A program made the position numbers and the translations under genes. Shown here piece after piece: positions 37,501 to 52,500 of a stretch of DNA of 64,000 bases (its first letter is position 1; every line of letters begins with the position of its first letter). The stretch is from contig CM041550.1 of assembly GCA_023238725.1 (NCBI GenBank), positions 4,597,044 through 4,661,043 on the forward strand. The letters are read 5' to 3'. The notes under the pieces were generated by a model. That model ran no database searches. It saw only the letters and a list, made by a program, of their open reading frames with translations, and was not told the DNA's origin. The DNA comes from Scortum barcoo (taxonomy: Eukaryota; Chordata; Actinopteri; Centrarchiformes; Terapontidae).

Positions 37501-40500
37501 CTGGACTGCATATCCCACATAACCGAATGAAACCTTCAAAATAAAGGTATGTTTTGACCTTCCTGATAAATAACATCACTGTCATTTAAACTGAGGGCTG
37601 ATGACCTTGGGGCTTCACGTGACAATCAATATGTTTTCATGCAAATTTTCTCACCGCCGCTTTACGATTCAAACAGCGCCGCATTTTCCCTCTGACAGGA
37701 TTTGAAATGCTTTCCAACGGCTGCAGACAAACAACTGTATAATGCAGATGCAGATATGACCTTTTCGTATGATCGCAGCAAAATATAAATGTGTACGATA
37801 AACCGGTCCACAATTGAACTGTTTAGCTACACTGCTGTGACACGTGTGGAAGTGAAAGCTAACAATGTGAAGGTGCATTCAAAGGAGTGCATAATTATAA
37901 TATTATTACCATTTGTGTCTTAGATATGCATGCAGTAATGTAAATCTATATGTACCGTTCTTGGCCAGGATGACAGCGATGTACTGCTGGCTGAAGGTGC
38001 TGACAGTCAGCAGCATGGCGGGCCTCTGGGAGGTGGCGAAGCTGAAAGCCACGTCCTCTCTGGCCCTGCTGCTGCTCTCTGTGGAAACACTGGAGGCCTG
38101 CGAGCTTCTGTTCTGCATCACCGAGAAAGGCTCCTGGAAGGTGTAGGTCACAGAGGACTCCATGTCGAAGGACACCGACACCTCTGCACACGGAGGGACA
38201 GAAAAAAAAAAAAAAGCTTTCAGTGCGACGAGCTCTGTTATAACTCTTTATTGAAGCGAGATTAAAAGTCTACAGCCCTCCCAGCGGCCTCCAGAGGCTG
38301 CGCCGGTCATTATGCCTCACAATGCAAAAGCGTCAGCTGGAAAAATCAACACAACTTTATCAACAGTGGGGTAGAAATGTCTTTCTTCAGAGGTGCAGCA
38401 GTGTGTGTTTGCAGGTACACGAGGGCTTTAGTAGCAGTGCCCGTTCTGCAGAGCAAGGCTGCAGCAAAAAGGTGTAACGGTATATCAAGGTTCACGGTGC
38501 GTTTGTTGGTCGCTCTACAGCACAGAATGCAAGCTGCTCTCCTTTTTGATGCTACGCAAGAAAAAAAAAAGCAAATTTATGTTGAAGTATGGAGGATGAG
38601 CTGAGTCTCGCAGCCTGAGGAGAGAAGCTGCTCTGTAGTCTGGTGGTACAGCAGAGGTTCCCTCTGTGTCGCGTTTCAGACGACAGCAAGGTGAACAGGC
38701 TGTCGCTGGGGTGGGCACTGTCTTTTAATATCCTTTGGGCTCCGCACAGGCACCTCACCTCGCCGATTTCACTAATGCACGGTAAATGGGTACCAATATG
38801 TCATGTATTGGGTGCTGTTTTCTGCAGGAAACTTTAATTCCCTGACTTTACCTTTAAAGGCAACTGGCGTGCCACCATAAATCGCACCAAACTGTGAAAT
38901 AGCGCACAAAAGCCGCCTTGCTCACTGTCTTTCTGTGCCCCACAAAAAAAACTTGGGTGGAGGAATATAAAATAGATGAGCAGCTAGCTAATCACGCACA
39001 TGCACAACTACAAATAAGAAGCCCACACATCAAAGCACATCATTAAACTTTATAAAGAAAACAGCCACGAGCTGTGAGAGGAAGCAACTCCATGAGGAGG
39101 CGATGAGGAGGCATGACACAGATATCACGGCTGACAACAAAAACCAGCGGCTGCAACAACAGCAGCACCGCGGGGACTCAAACGTGCTCAATCGAAGACA
39201 CTCGGACACCAACACCTCAACAGGTGCTGAGATTTAACACTATGCTGTGTTGTCTTCTTAAACGTGTGAAAAAGCCAAACGTCTTTAACTTTCAAATTAA
39301 ACACAACGCTCCCGGTGTTAAGGGAGGGAGTGGGAGGAAGCCTCAGCATGCCAACATACCGAGACAATATTACATCATCGCCATGTTTCACATCGCTGCA
39401 ATAACACAGCACATCCGCTGAAGCAGGTAATCCCGCAGATCACTGCCGAGCACTTTGTTTTTTCCCAGAAGTACTAATATATTTCCACACTGGATAAATG
39501 CTTGAAAATAAAACTGACAGCTTTCTTTGCAGAGGCCACGTCATCGTTCATCATGTGTTCATCATGTGTTCATCGTGTGTCCAAACTTCAACAGCACAGA
39601 GGTTTGAAAATGTGCCTGAAAACTTCATTAAGTTTGACTCAAAGAGAGAGGTGGATCAAAGGGAGAGTCTCTAACCTACAGGGGAAATGTCTGATAGACT
39701 CTTGAACCACAATAACACAACTAACTGCGGTGAGGATCCGAGATGAAATAAACCAGAAATACCTCCGAACAGCAGTCGGATTAGCTGTATCCTGGCACGG
39801 GCGCCGCTCTCATATTCAACGCAGCAGAGTGAGAGGAAACAGTGTAAATAGTGCAGTGCGGCGAAGCCACATTTTGCAGCCAGAATTTTTCATCCCTCAT
39901 CGCTCAAAAATACGCCTTCAAACTGTTTCTCCCCTCCGCTGTGTGCTCAGCCTCCTGCTCCTCTATCTGAGCTGGGTGGGTTTGGGTTTGTGCTCACATA
40001 TCGTAGGAGATAATTTGCTCTAATGCATTTTAAATGTTCTTGGAGTCTGGAGTCAGGACATGTATTAATTGCCTCTTGCACGACTCGTTTTTTTATTGAT
40101 GCGCTGTAATGGAATAACCTTGACAATGATCGATTATTTGTTTGTCGTAATCAGCATTAATCCATTAAAATAATTACATTAAAGGTGAGGCTTTTGCCGT
40201 TGATCGGCCCTCACCTTGGTTACAGGTGGTCCCCCCGTACGCTGACTGGGAGCAGTCGCACACATAGCCGTTGCTCTTCTCGATGCACCTCCCTCGGTTG
40301 TGGCAGAGGCTGCTGGAGCCACTGCAGTAGCCGGGGCAACCGGAGCTCACCCCGGGCGTCATCTTGGCCCTCTCCTCCAGGTCGAAGCTCGCCCCGTTGA
40401 CCGTCAGAGTCCTGATGCAGCCCAGGAAGCCTCTCTGCTGGGACGCCGTTCCTCCTGTGATGGAGGGGGGGACACGGCCGTTAGTCACATCTAATCCTCT

Positions 40501-43500
40501 CCGGCTGAGCTACACCAGCATCTTTGGTGACTTTATAACCATGATTCCCTCTAAGGCTCATGAGGATTCACAGCAAAAGCCTTTCCTTAATTCCAGCATG
40601 CATCTAGGACAACTCCATAGGCACTTCAGCGTGTGAAATCTCAGTACGACTAAATATACAATCTAATGGACGAGGCTTTTTTCCAGATGTGGGAAATTTA
40701 TCACATGGTCACGCTTATAATTTATCTGAGAGACAAACAAATAAACAGCTGGGTATAATCTCCTTTCATGATCCCCCGAGGCTGATACTTAAAATCTGTA
40801 CAGTTTCACAGTGAGTGAAGCTTTTGCCTGCACACACTGCAGGCGTTTATTAACTTTATAAATGTTTCTGGCGTCCATACTCACAAAGTACATACACAGT
40901 ACATACAGAAAGTACATTCACTTTAACACAGCACTTCCAATATGAAGGTACTTGCATATTTATGGTAAATGGACTCACACTTACAGTCGTCTTCCAACCA
41001 CTCAAACACGTTACATTTAATTTCTTTGTAGATAGAGTTACTTTGTAGATTCATGTTACTAATGCAAAATATAATAATCTAATAAATGATGATGTATTAT
41101 TATGAATAAAGGTAAGACTTAATCGAGCCCTTTGTGAAATTCAGGAGCTACATCATTAAAAAATGAGCCCCACCTTGATCAGCTGCCACATTAAAATGAT
41201 GATTTAATGAGTGAATGAATTAAAAATTCAGCCTACACAAACATAAAGAACAGGACGTATCTGTCACTGTTTGCTAAATAAAAAATGGAAAGAGCTTTTG
41301 AATGAATAATTAACCAGCCTGCTGTGTTACATAATATATTGTACAGCTGCTGTATGTTTCGAACCTTTTCACAGTGATAAACCTATGTGGAGTGGGTGAG
41401 AAATTCAAGGTTCACTTCAGTGTAGAGCACTTCAGCGTCCCATCATGCTTCACAGGAGCTGTTTGTGACCAACAAGCTGCTCTATTTAACAGCGTTAAAC
41501 ATCTTAAAAATAAAAAAAATAAAACAAAACGCAGCAGAAGTGGAACAAGGACAGCGTTGTCTTTTAACCTGGTTATGTCAAACGGGGTTTTGCATAATAA
41601 AGATTTAAAGTGGTATTTTTTTTTTTTTTGCATTTAAAAGTATGTTTTTGCAGATATTATTTCTATACTGTGAGCCTCTGCTGACAACTGTGAGCTGAGT
41701 ACTTGTTATATTCTTATCTTATTAAATATTAGTAATCTTTAATATCCACTGTTCCACTTGGCAATGAGTTTTTTAAAATGGCATTTAGAGAACTTGTGTA
41801 TCCCTTCATAAAATGACACCTTTGCACCTCCTTATGAAAACAATTAAATCTTCATGACATGACAAGCTCTTCAGAGGTCCACAGAGGACCGCCGCCTCCA
41901 TTCCTCATTTCAGTCCCCCTATAAATTATTCCTTAAAGTAAATGATCCATTAAGTGCACGAACTGAGGCCTAAAATGGAGAACGCATAAAAAACCACATA
42001 CTTTTTTTTTTTTTTTTAAATTGTATCTCTGTTCCCTCCAAAGGGCTGGTGTATTATTAAGGTGACACATTAAAATGTCAGAGGGGGGAAAGGCTGCTGG
42101 AGGAATGTGAGAGGAGAAAGAGGGCAGCTGTGCTCCTGAAGAGCAGCAATAATGAAATAATAATAAAATGCATTAGTTCTTCACAGTAGCTTTGTATTTT
42201 ATTTTTTTTAAAAGTCTATATTAGTACAATACTCACAGGACCGATGTACATTTAAAGAGTTATTGTTAGCTCTCCATCCTGGCCGTGAGGAGATACTTTG
42301 GTAGTGCGACTGCATTGTAAGAGATAGGGGACCCAATCCACAGCCCTTGAAAAATGCACTTTTAAGTTCACGCTGAAACTTTAATATATGACTTCTGTTG
42401 TCTGCATTAGCCAAATCAAGAATATTTTTTCCTCGCGGCTGTGCTCACACAAGGGGAAAAAAAATGCTATAATGTCTGAAGATGCCCACTTGACTAGGCT
42501 GAAGCATCGCGTTGGTTTCGTTTCGGTCCCGAGGGCTTCTTTTCTTTTTCTCACACAAAACGATCACTTCAAGGCCGGTTTATGAGCAAGGGAATCTTTC
42601 AAAATAAAAAAAAGTACGTGAGTATCATGTTGAGCCTGTGAATAAACCTGAACCTTTTCCTTTAGAGCCACGCGATAAATATTTTTTATACTTACAATGA
42701 AAAAAAAAAATGACATGAGAGTAGTTGTTCCTACAACTGATTACAGTTGTGTTTTACAGAGTGTTTTACTGTTTTTAAGCTTTTTGTTTTGGTTTTAATT
42801 TCCTGTAAATGTATTGGTTTCTCATTTCCAGCATCAGGCAGCTGTTTTCATTTAAAAAAGAAAAGCTCTTCATCACGCCCATTGTCAAACCACTCAGATA
42901 TAGACCGTGATTAGACAGGTGATATTTCCCTCAGGGGCTGGTGGCGACCAAAAACAGAGCAAATATTGGACATAATATTGTTGTGTTTATAGCTTGCTGC
43001 ACTAAATGGCTCAAAAAAACAACAAAAAAATAAATCAATGCATGCTGTCTCCGTTAGAGATGCCTTCAGTCTGGGGAGCCTACCAACGAACAGCTGGCTG
43101 CTGAGCCGAAGGCGCGGCTGTCCTTCAGCCGGAGCCTCCAGGAAGCGGAGGGGAAGCTGGTCGACTTGCAGGGAGGCCTCCTTCACGTTGCGCTCTGCCC
43201 TCACGTAGTGCCACTGTCTGTCATTCAGGGGGAGGTGGGACTTCACGGACAGGACCACCGGACCGTTTCCCACATCAAAGGAGAAAGTGACCACGGAGGG
43301 AGCTGGAAGAAGGGGGCGGTGGGGGAATCACACACACACATATATGACAGCCAGGTTAGTTTGAATGTGATAGTAGGGTTTTTTTTTTTTAAGTTCCTCT
43401 CTATCCTTCCCCCTCTGATGCAACATGATACAACGCTGCTGGGAAAACTTGATGACCTGAATAGATTTATGAGGGGGCTCAGCTGACAGCTCGTCAATAT

Positions 43501-46500
43501 TTCACAATGCCTCTGATGCTGCAGTAATACATAATGGCTCCAAATATCCTGAGAGCTCCTCCCTCAGGTTTGCGAACAAAACACACTGTAATCAACAATT
43601 TCACATCTTTTTTAACACCTCTAATAAATAAATAAATCCTCTGCTACTTGAACTAACTCTCCGAGGACTTGGTATGTGCTCTGATTATTATTAAATATGC
43701 TGGTTTATTAGTACAAGCTCCCTTAATTCTTTAATCAATCTTTAAAAAAAACAATCTTAAGACTATGCTGTACTCCTGCTGATGTAAATGAGTCAATCTT
43801 TTGTGTAAATATATCTAATTTTGCAGCATTTTATTTTTTTCCCCTTCTCTTCTGTTACAGTAAATATAATCAGATGAATTCTTGCTTCTTTATCAGTCCG
43901 GTGTAATCGTTTAGCATTTCAGCTCCGCCACATATCTGAGTGGAAGGGGAATGCTTTTAATGTCTCCCGTGACAGCATGACATTGCTGTTGATTATGTCA
44001 TTAGGATTACATCATGCTGTGCGGACCAAGCAGCCCGCTTCTCGATGAAATTAAACTGTCAGCTACAGTGCAGCTTTCCATTTGAGCGAAAGCTTTTGTG
44101 GGAGTTCTTATGTACGACTGTTCTCTTTTGCATTCTGCGTGCATGACCTTGTCATGTACTTTACTCCTCTTATTCTCCTCGGAAACGTTGACTCACAGCT
44201 GAGCTCCACTCTGATGAAGTCCTTGAGGCCCAGGTTCTCCAGAAACACCCCTGAAGGAGCGCTCGTCTTGAAGTAGAAGGAGATGTCAGAGGCGAGCTCA
44301 GCCTGCAGGGTGGGGAAGTAGAGGTAGGAAGACTCCTGGTAGAAAGACGCCGCGTTCCAGATAGACTCTGCAAGGAAAGAAAGGGAAGGGAAAGATGAAC
44401 GTAACTTTGCATCTTTTCCTCACATCTGCAGCGACAAAATAGGGATTTAATGAAACATGACATCTCATCTGTCACCAATATCTAACATGTTAACTTCTGG
44501 AAGGAAACAGGAAGCAAACTGTGGTCTCTGGTGTCAAAATTCACACGCTCCGTATACCCGATCGTCCGTCTCAATATCCTCCCTAAGAGCTTTTGCAATA
44601 ACAGCATCGCTTGATTTCCGATTCTACTGAAGGAGCACAGCCATTATTTGTGGTATTGCGAGACTTCAGTTGTCAGAAAAATGCGAAAACAGATAATGGT
44701 TAGAAGCATTTTAAGTAACCAACAAACAGAGCTGTTTTTATGGTGAGGCAGTCTTTGTATTTCATATGTGTGATGATTTCCACCAAACGACAACACCTTT
44801 TGTCAGGAGATCTTATTGTCATGTGAGTTAAATGATGTAAAAACAAACCATAAAAGTAAATTAATTTCTCGAAATAGCTCTGTCTGGGATTTTTTTAATT
44901 AAAAGAATTAAGGGACAATATTGAAATAAAATTATTATACTTAGTTTTGCGTTATTAGAAAGTAAAGAAAAAAAACTGCTTAATTTATTTCTGCTGCCAG
45001 CAAGTGTTTGATGTACAATTATTTAATTGTTTTTCATTTACACATTCATTCTATAATATGAGATACAAGAAAATCTCATAATGACTATTTCATAGTCGAA
45101 CTAAAATAGATCACATCACAGGTATGTTGCTCCTGGAATGACTCCAGCTGTCTCATAATGTACATATCTCTGACACCCTTTAGCCTGGCATATTTGATGT
45201 CTAAAACGTCGGTATCGCTGCTTTCAAATGAAATCGCGGGGGTTTGAACTGCATCTGACTGCATATCAGTGACTAAAAATTCCCACAGCTCACTCTGGGA
45301 CATGAAGCAGTAAATGTCTACAGTCTCTTTCATGTTCCAGCGATGCTGTCCAGCTCTGCACCCCTCTGAGTCCCCCCCACCCCCACCAGCTCCACCATTT
45401 TGGCAACCCCCGCCTGGCTGCACAACACGGGGGGTTTGTAACTGCGTACCTGCCGCTAGTTCCAGCAGGTTTAAAGAGGTTATGGTCCACACAGCTGGGT
45501 GTCAGACTCGCAACAGAAGGGATAGAATTTAACTCTCTATCCGTGGATAAACACACGAGGCATTAAGACATCATCTGAGCTCGCTTTTGTCTCTGATCGG
45601 CACTGAGCCTGCGAATCAAGGCCTCCATCTGCAACCAAATCTGGCACAGGCAGCTTCAATATCGAGGTGATCACCTACTGTCTCCATAACAACGCAGAGG
45701 GCCGACGTGGTAGACAGCCTGCGAGCCCGTTCGGTTGGTGTCTCCGATCACTATCTGGCTGACTGGTAGGTGGTCTTTATAGGAGAGGATTCCTGTGTCA
45801 TTAGCCCTGTGACACAGAAAAAGAGAGAAATAAATAGCAACACACGGGCCCTTGGGGCTGGATGCCTTTATGGGGGTCCAGATAAAGGCATCCATTCTTC
45901 TGCATTAGCACAGAACGCAGAGTAAACACATTAAAAAAGGAGCAATCTATCACAATGCAGACAACTGCCTCTGGAAATATGCACAGTGAGCTGAATCGAG
46001 AAAAGCTCTGCGAGTGGATTAACATACTGTAAACAAAGACATTTTGAACGTCTAATACACCAAAAACTATAATGCAGCCTTTGTTTTCTTCATTCGGCGC
46101 TCAGAAATGATGATTAGTTTAATCAGAACTGTAACATTATGCATCAGCTGGAATTAATCATTTTAGAGTAAATGCTGGTGTGAGAAGTTGTCGAAGAAAT
46201 TCAGTAAGGAAATTATATGAATATGATTTACATACAGAATATATATGTATGATTGTCAAGAAACTGAATATTCTGCAGGCTGACACAGAAAAACTCCAAA
46301 CTCTGAGCCGCTCTTGGTTCGTCTGTGAGTTGTTTCAGCGATTTAGGAATATTCTCTCTGAATTGATTTTTGCTGAAAGCCTAATCGATGGATTGCCTAA
46401 TTTGTTCTATCTCAGTGGTCTTTCTGTTAATTATCTCAGGGTGGAAGTTTCTGGATATACCACAGAGCGATTATGAGAGATCAGTGATGTGTTTTTTTGC

Positions 46501-49500
46501 TCTGGGGGTCTTATTATCTATATATTTTTTTTCTTTTTCATGTTTGTTAATTCATATGTGGAACCTATATTTAGAAATCATTGGATCCTATAAGCCAGTT
46601 GCACCTGGGTCTGTAATAAATCCTCCCTTTATGAAGGTTATAGTGTTCAATTTTTGATTTTTCCGAAGGCATATTGATTCTGTATGTTATTTAGCCTACC
46701 CTCATTCATGTGCTATATGGCAAAACAGTAGAGCCATCTCTTTCAATAAACATGTCTTGTAAAAAAAAAACTAGAAATGCCAAACTGTGTGTATCTGCAC
46801 TCCGCACCACGCGTCCGTGTCGGCATCACAGTTGCAGAAGTAGTTCATGTCAATGCAGTTCCCGTCCAGGCTGCAGGAGCACTGCTGAACTCCAGAGAGG
46901 AAGCCTCCCCAGTAGCTCCGTCTCTCCCCCTCCCGGTCCAGCCACCAGGACAGCGGACTGCCATCTGCAACAATACACCAGACAGTCAGTGGCCGCTGCA
47001 GCAGCCTGATGCCTGCCAGTCCCCACAGCACAGGCTCAACTAGGTCAAGGTCATGGGTTATATTTGGATGATTGCATTGTTTTGCTTCACTGGCTTTATC
47101 TTAAAAATGCATAAAAAATGTGTGTAAAAATATGTGAGGAGGTGCACCTAAAAAAAGAGGAAAAAGATTAACAAACACACCAAAATAATAAAACAAAAAT
47201 GATTTATACATGAGCATCCTGTTCTGTCAGAGGCAGCTGTGTCGAGAGGCTTACATCATGTGCAACATTATAATGAGAGTAAAATCAAGCAAATGAAACG
47301 GGAAGACGGTAAGTAAGAAAACATGACAGAACGAAGAGAATGGTTTTAGGTGATTAGAGCATTTTGGTCACAAGTCAACAGATAAGAAAGAAGAGAAGAA
47401 AGAAAGACAGAAAAACAATTAATTTGCCTATCTGGCAGAGCAATGCACAAGATATAAAATAAATATAAAGGCACCTGCATATATTTTTATATATAAATAT
47501 ATAAATATATACATGTAGGTATCTATCCTGTTGTTTTTATCTTGATTCTATTTCATCAACTCATTTGTTTGAACAAGAATTGGGCTGCAAATTAGCTTTA
47601 GCTCGATGGCCTATATATGCTCTGTTGCATTGCTTATTTGTAGGAAACAATGTTTATCTCAATACCCCCTGTTAGATAAACAAACAAACAACAAACAAAC
47701 AAACAAACATTATACAGAGACCACTGCAAAACTTGTACAAACATACACATTACAGTAAAAATAAATATAATAAAGGGAAGAAATAGGTAAATAAACGTAT
47801 TAAAGAAAAGAAAGAGAAAAAATATTCAGAACAATTCTTCTCTGATAAATCTCTGAAACTGACCTTTTCCTTTCGAATTGTGCACTCTGCACTTCAACCA
47901 AATTGCTTATTTTCTTCATTGCATAAATTTATTTTTTTTTACTCTCTGCTGGCATTTCATGACACGCTGTCTGTGAGTGTCAATGAGGCACAATTCATCA
48001 CCTCCACTATGGGGTTAAGTGGTCCAGCTTCAATCATCTGTCACACAACGTGACCCTGCATCGGAGATGAGGCCAGCGGGCGAGGAAAAGCCCATTAGGC
48101 TACATGTCACAATACATAATCAAGTGTCACAGCCGGCATACATTATAGCTGCATTAGGCAAAGTTTTTATCTATGGATACACATGTCACATCAGACACAG
48201 AGAGAGTGAGAGACAGCACAGACGGTCTCATCTCCATCACCTCGCTTTAGTTTGGTCATGTGAAGATCTGCTCTCGTGCAGATAAAAATAGCTACCGGTT
48301 TCTGCTCTGACCAGAAAGGCGAAACTTGTATGTGATGGTGAAACACACCCAGGACAGGACATAATGTGGCCGGCCAGAACACATTTGCATGACAAAGGTT
48401 GGAAAAAATACATGATTTATTGTGCGACCCTCTATCCCTGTTCTTCCTCTCACCGCAGACTAACAGCATCTTTTTTACCCCTCTTATTCTTTTTCTAAAA
48501 CACAATTCAGACACTGAACAGATGCACAAATAAATAAAAAAAAGGCAATCAATACTTCCTGAAGGAGAGGTGAGTCTCACTCTCTCCCCCAAATTAGCTG
48601 GATATTGACCAGACTTGTTCGCAGCAAGACAGCAGACGCCCCTCACTCTTTTCTTCGCTAAAAAATCAAACTAACAACAAGCCGCACAAAGCCCCAAAAT
48701 GTTCATCACACCCACAGTACAAAAGAGAAACAGCTAATGTGGCGCCAGAGGAAAACTCAGGCAGCCCAAAATTGAAACGGTAATAAAAACTAAACTGGAT
48801 TTCAGTTGATAAGTAAGACTCAGGTGATTATGATATCACAAAAACAGGGCACTCATTTGGCAGACGCTTTTATATAATGTCATTTGCAATGAGTGAATTT
48901 GAACATCAACAACAGAGCGCTACCTTTAATTTATGACACATTTGAGCCACTGGTCGCCAACATCTCCATTCTGAGACCTTTAAAAAGACTGAAGCAGGAG
49001 AACGGTCCCCAGTTTAAGATTTGTTGGTGTCCTTTTTCTGCGAAATCACAACCAACCAGGCCAGTCGGGAGGATAAAGATGAGTGCGCCGCAGGATTTAA
49101 TGACGGTTCTCTAAATGCCAAGTTGCGTCATGCGGTATACCTTAAACAAACAAATACCTAACGAAATACATCAACAGCAGTGGCGAGCTGTGCATTTGGT
49201 ACCTGGGGGTTTACCGACTTAATCCACCACTATGACGTTACAATTATACAAGCCATCAATACTACACAAAAAACGCAATATAACAAGGCCTGGTATTACA
49301 GAGGTCCTGTTCAGACCTGGCATTAACATCAGTCTTGAGTGATTGGATTTCAAGTGTCCTGCGCTGAATGCGTCCATTCAGACCTGGTATTTAAATACGT
49401 CTTCAATGCGTCTTGAGTGGCCACATGGATCCAGATCTCACTAACCACTAACCGTGCTGTATGCAAATAAACACAGAGAGACAGCTGTTAGAAGACTTTC

Positions 49501-52500
49501 TTCTGGAGGTTTCCTTCTGATTTTTTTTTTTACATATATTCATCATTATACAGCGGCAGGATGTTTATGAGGCGCGCCGAGAGAGGGAGGGGGGAGAGAG
49601 AGGGTGCTGCGTGATTTAGAGATTACCATTTTTATTCATCAATTAGTAAATAAAATACATAATACTTACTAGAGTTGCTGATTATTTATTTATAGAAATA
49701 AAATACAAAATCCAGACTTTATTTATTTATAGACAATCCATCCTCCTGACGAAGGAAGACTCTGTCATAGAGCTGATCTCTGAGTTTCAGTTCCATCAGC
49801 AGGTCTTTTTCGATGGCCACGGAGGCCAAGGCTGCGAGTTGTCTCTGTCCTGTCGTATTCCTGGTATACGTTTTTATTCGCTTGAGGGCAGAGAATATCT
49901 GCTCGACAGTTGCGGTGGATATAGGAATAGTCACGGCCAGACACGCCAATCTGTACAGCTGTGGCATGCTCTCACTCAGATGTTTGCTGTGTAGGAAATT
50001 GAGGAGATCATTGGGACATTTCCCTTCAAAGTCTGTCATGGCATACATCACAGTCAGTTCTGTTTTTAAACAGGACAGATGATCAAACAGAGCTCCGTGG
50101 CTCTGTGTCAAGCTGGAAAAGGCTGTATGTGGGAATTTTTTCCGATATGTCTGAAACTGCTGGTGGTCGAGGAGGTAAGAGGAACATTAATTGTTCGTGA
50201 TCTTTATGATTCTTACGATTCTGTATCTGGCAGAGAAGGTTGTCCAGAACACTGTTGTGGAGTTGCTTGTAGTGTGCGCGTATATGTCTCCTTGCGCTGG
50301 CCCTCTCCGTGCGCTCGGAGCACCCGAGATGCGCTCAGTGGACAGGTAGATGTCATCATACCGGTCCCTCTCTCGCTCACTGGTGTCACAAAACTCTTTC
50401 ATCCTTGCCAGACAGAATTACACATCCAGTGTTTCGTTCTGCAGTATTTTAAAAAGCACATCAGAGTGCTCAAAAATCCCACTGAATGCAAAAAACAAAA
50501 CTCAATGTCATCCAGACGTGTATTAAATCCATTAGCACAACGCACACAGTCCTCGTCATATTCATCATGATGTTCCAGTATGTAATTAAACAGCTCCTTG
50601 AGGGCACCTCTCTTCTCAAAAACTGTACTAACCAAACTTGAGGTGTACTGCCAACGAGTTGGTGCCAAGAAGATCTTGAATCCTTTAATCAGCAAGGCCA
50701 TTTGAGACCCCTTGAGTCAGTACTAAATTCAGTCGATGGGCAAAGCAATGTACAAATGTACGAAGGCCATAGGTGCCGTCTCCTTAATTTACTCCAGATG
50801 ACATGACTGCTGCGCAATCATAACACTGTGCCAAGTTTATCCAGACATCCATATTCCTCCACGAAATTGACGATAAGAGCAGCAATGTCATCAGCTCGCC
50901 TGCCACTAGTAACATCTCCAAATGTCAAACCGCTCCTTGACACCTGTGTCTGTCACACAACGCAGGACCAGTGCGAGCTGCGCTGCGTTACTTGACATCT
51001 GTCGTCTCATCCACCATAACAGCAACAAATTGTGCCTTTTCAACCTCTTCTTTTAATGCTTCTCCTAAAACTTCACCAATAGCATTGATCAGATCATTTT
51101 GTATTCTCCCTGAAGTCCCACAAAACACTTTTGTTGACAGATGGTAATGCAAGTCTGCATTGTTTTCAGCGAGAAAAGAAAGAAGCTCCACATAGTTCCC
51201 TCTGTTTGTGGATCCAGCACTTTCATCGAGTCCCCTGAATGAAAGTTCCTGTTTACCCAGAAATATGACACAATCAATTAGGTTTTTCAGTATCTCCCTA
51301 TTTTTCTTCACCTTTTCATTGTGAAGCTTTATTTCTCTGTGCACTTGTTCGTTGAGCTAGAGATCAACTCTGGCGTCTCCAAATGTTCTCAAAGGCACCG
51401 CAGCCTGCAAGTGCCCCCCGTGGCTTGATGTCACCCCGCTGCCTTGGTCAGACAACTCAAGTTGGCAAACCCTCTGTGACTCCAAACACCAAGTCGATCA
51501 CAGGCATTCCCAGCAATATAATTTGCAATGCTCCTCAGAGGCGGTAAGCCAGTGGTACCGCTCATAGGCACTGGTCTGAAAGTGGCGGACAAACCCTTTT
51601 CCCAGCTGAGACAAGCTGGCTAGCGATGGGGTTGGCTGACCTCTCTTTCTCGATGTCCAGCTTTTTTGGAAAAGTTCACCTTGAAAATGGAATTTTAATA
51701 ATTCCTGAGACCAAATCCATTTCTCCTTCTCCGTCAGCCATTGTGGGCATAAAATTAAAAAAAATTCAAAAGTATTAATGTGCGCAGATCGCTAAGGACA
51801 GGCTTTTCTAGCAAAACTTGGCGGTGATAGCTTTGCTCTGACCATCCAATCAGAGGACAGAAAACTTCTGACGTCATTGTTGAGGCGAATTTGAAAGCTG
51901 ATTGGTTAAAAAAACAGTTGCTATATAGTTTAATTAAGGTAGGCGTGCACTACTGATTCTGAAGGCCCTGGGCAGATTAGATTGCCCTTGCAGCAGCACA
52001 TATGGCCCTTTTCCACTAGTACCTACTCATGGCTCGACTCGACTCGACTCAGTTTCGGTCGCTTTTCCATTACAATAGAGTACCACCTCAGCGTGGGTGG
52101 GGTCGTCATTAGTAACGTCGAAACTCCAGCGACGTCATTTGTTATGCGACACAAACACGAAACGACTACGGAGCAATGGAGGCCACCAGACAAAGAAATG
52201 TCTGCACCTTCGTCGTTGCTCCGCGGGGTTGATTTCTGTGCAGGCATTTCTGATCGTGATTGTTATTATGCGTTTTAAAATTTATGAACGAGTCGCTCTC
52301 CCGACTCATCTAGTGACGTCATGCCCTGGCCAAACAGTGGCCTGCCGTCTGCCGGCGTCACATTTTCGGCTTGACTCAGCTCGCTTGGAACCCCGGCCGA
52401 ACAGTAGGTACTTTACGAAAGTACCTGGTACCAGGTACTAACACGTAATGGAAACACGTACAAACCGAGGCAAGTCGAGTTGAGTCGAGCCGAAATGCCG

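Noticed and set aside
38470..39420. Possible hAT-derived repeat (TGTAACGGTATATCAAGG word)
   Set aside because: Only a faint resemblance from memory; no inverted ends or target duplication found.
45675..45679. Alternative donor four bases downstream for the cntnap5 exon
   Set aside because: Using it would shift the frame of the next exon and break the laminin G3 reading.
48191..48646. 151-codon open frame on the minus strand in the large intron
   Set aside because: No recognisable domain. It overlaps non-coding-looking sequence and does not fit cntnap5 splicing.
50079..50570. 163-codon open frame on the plus strand
   Set aside because: It is the antisense of the hAT transposase remnant, whose minus-strand reading has clear family motifs.
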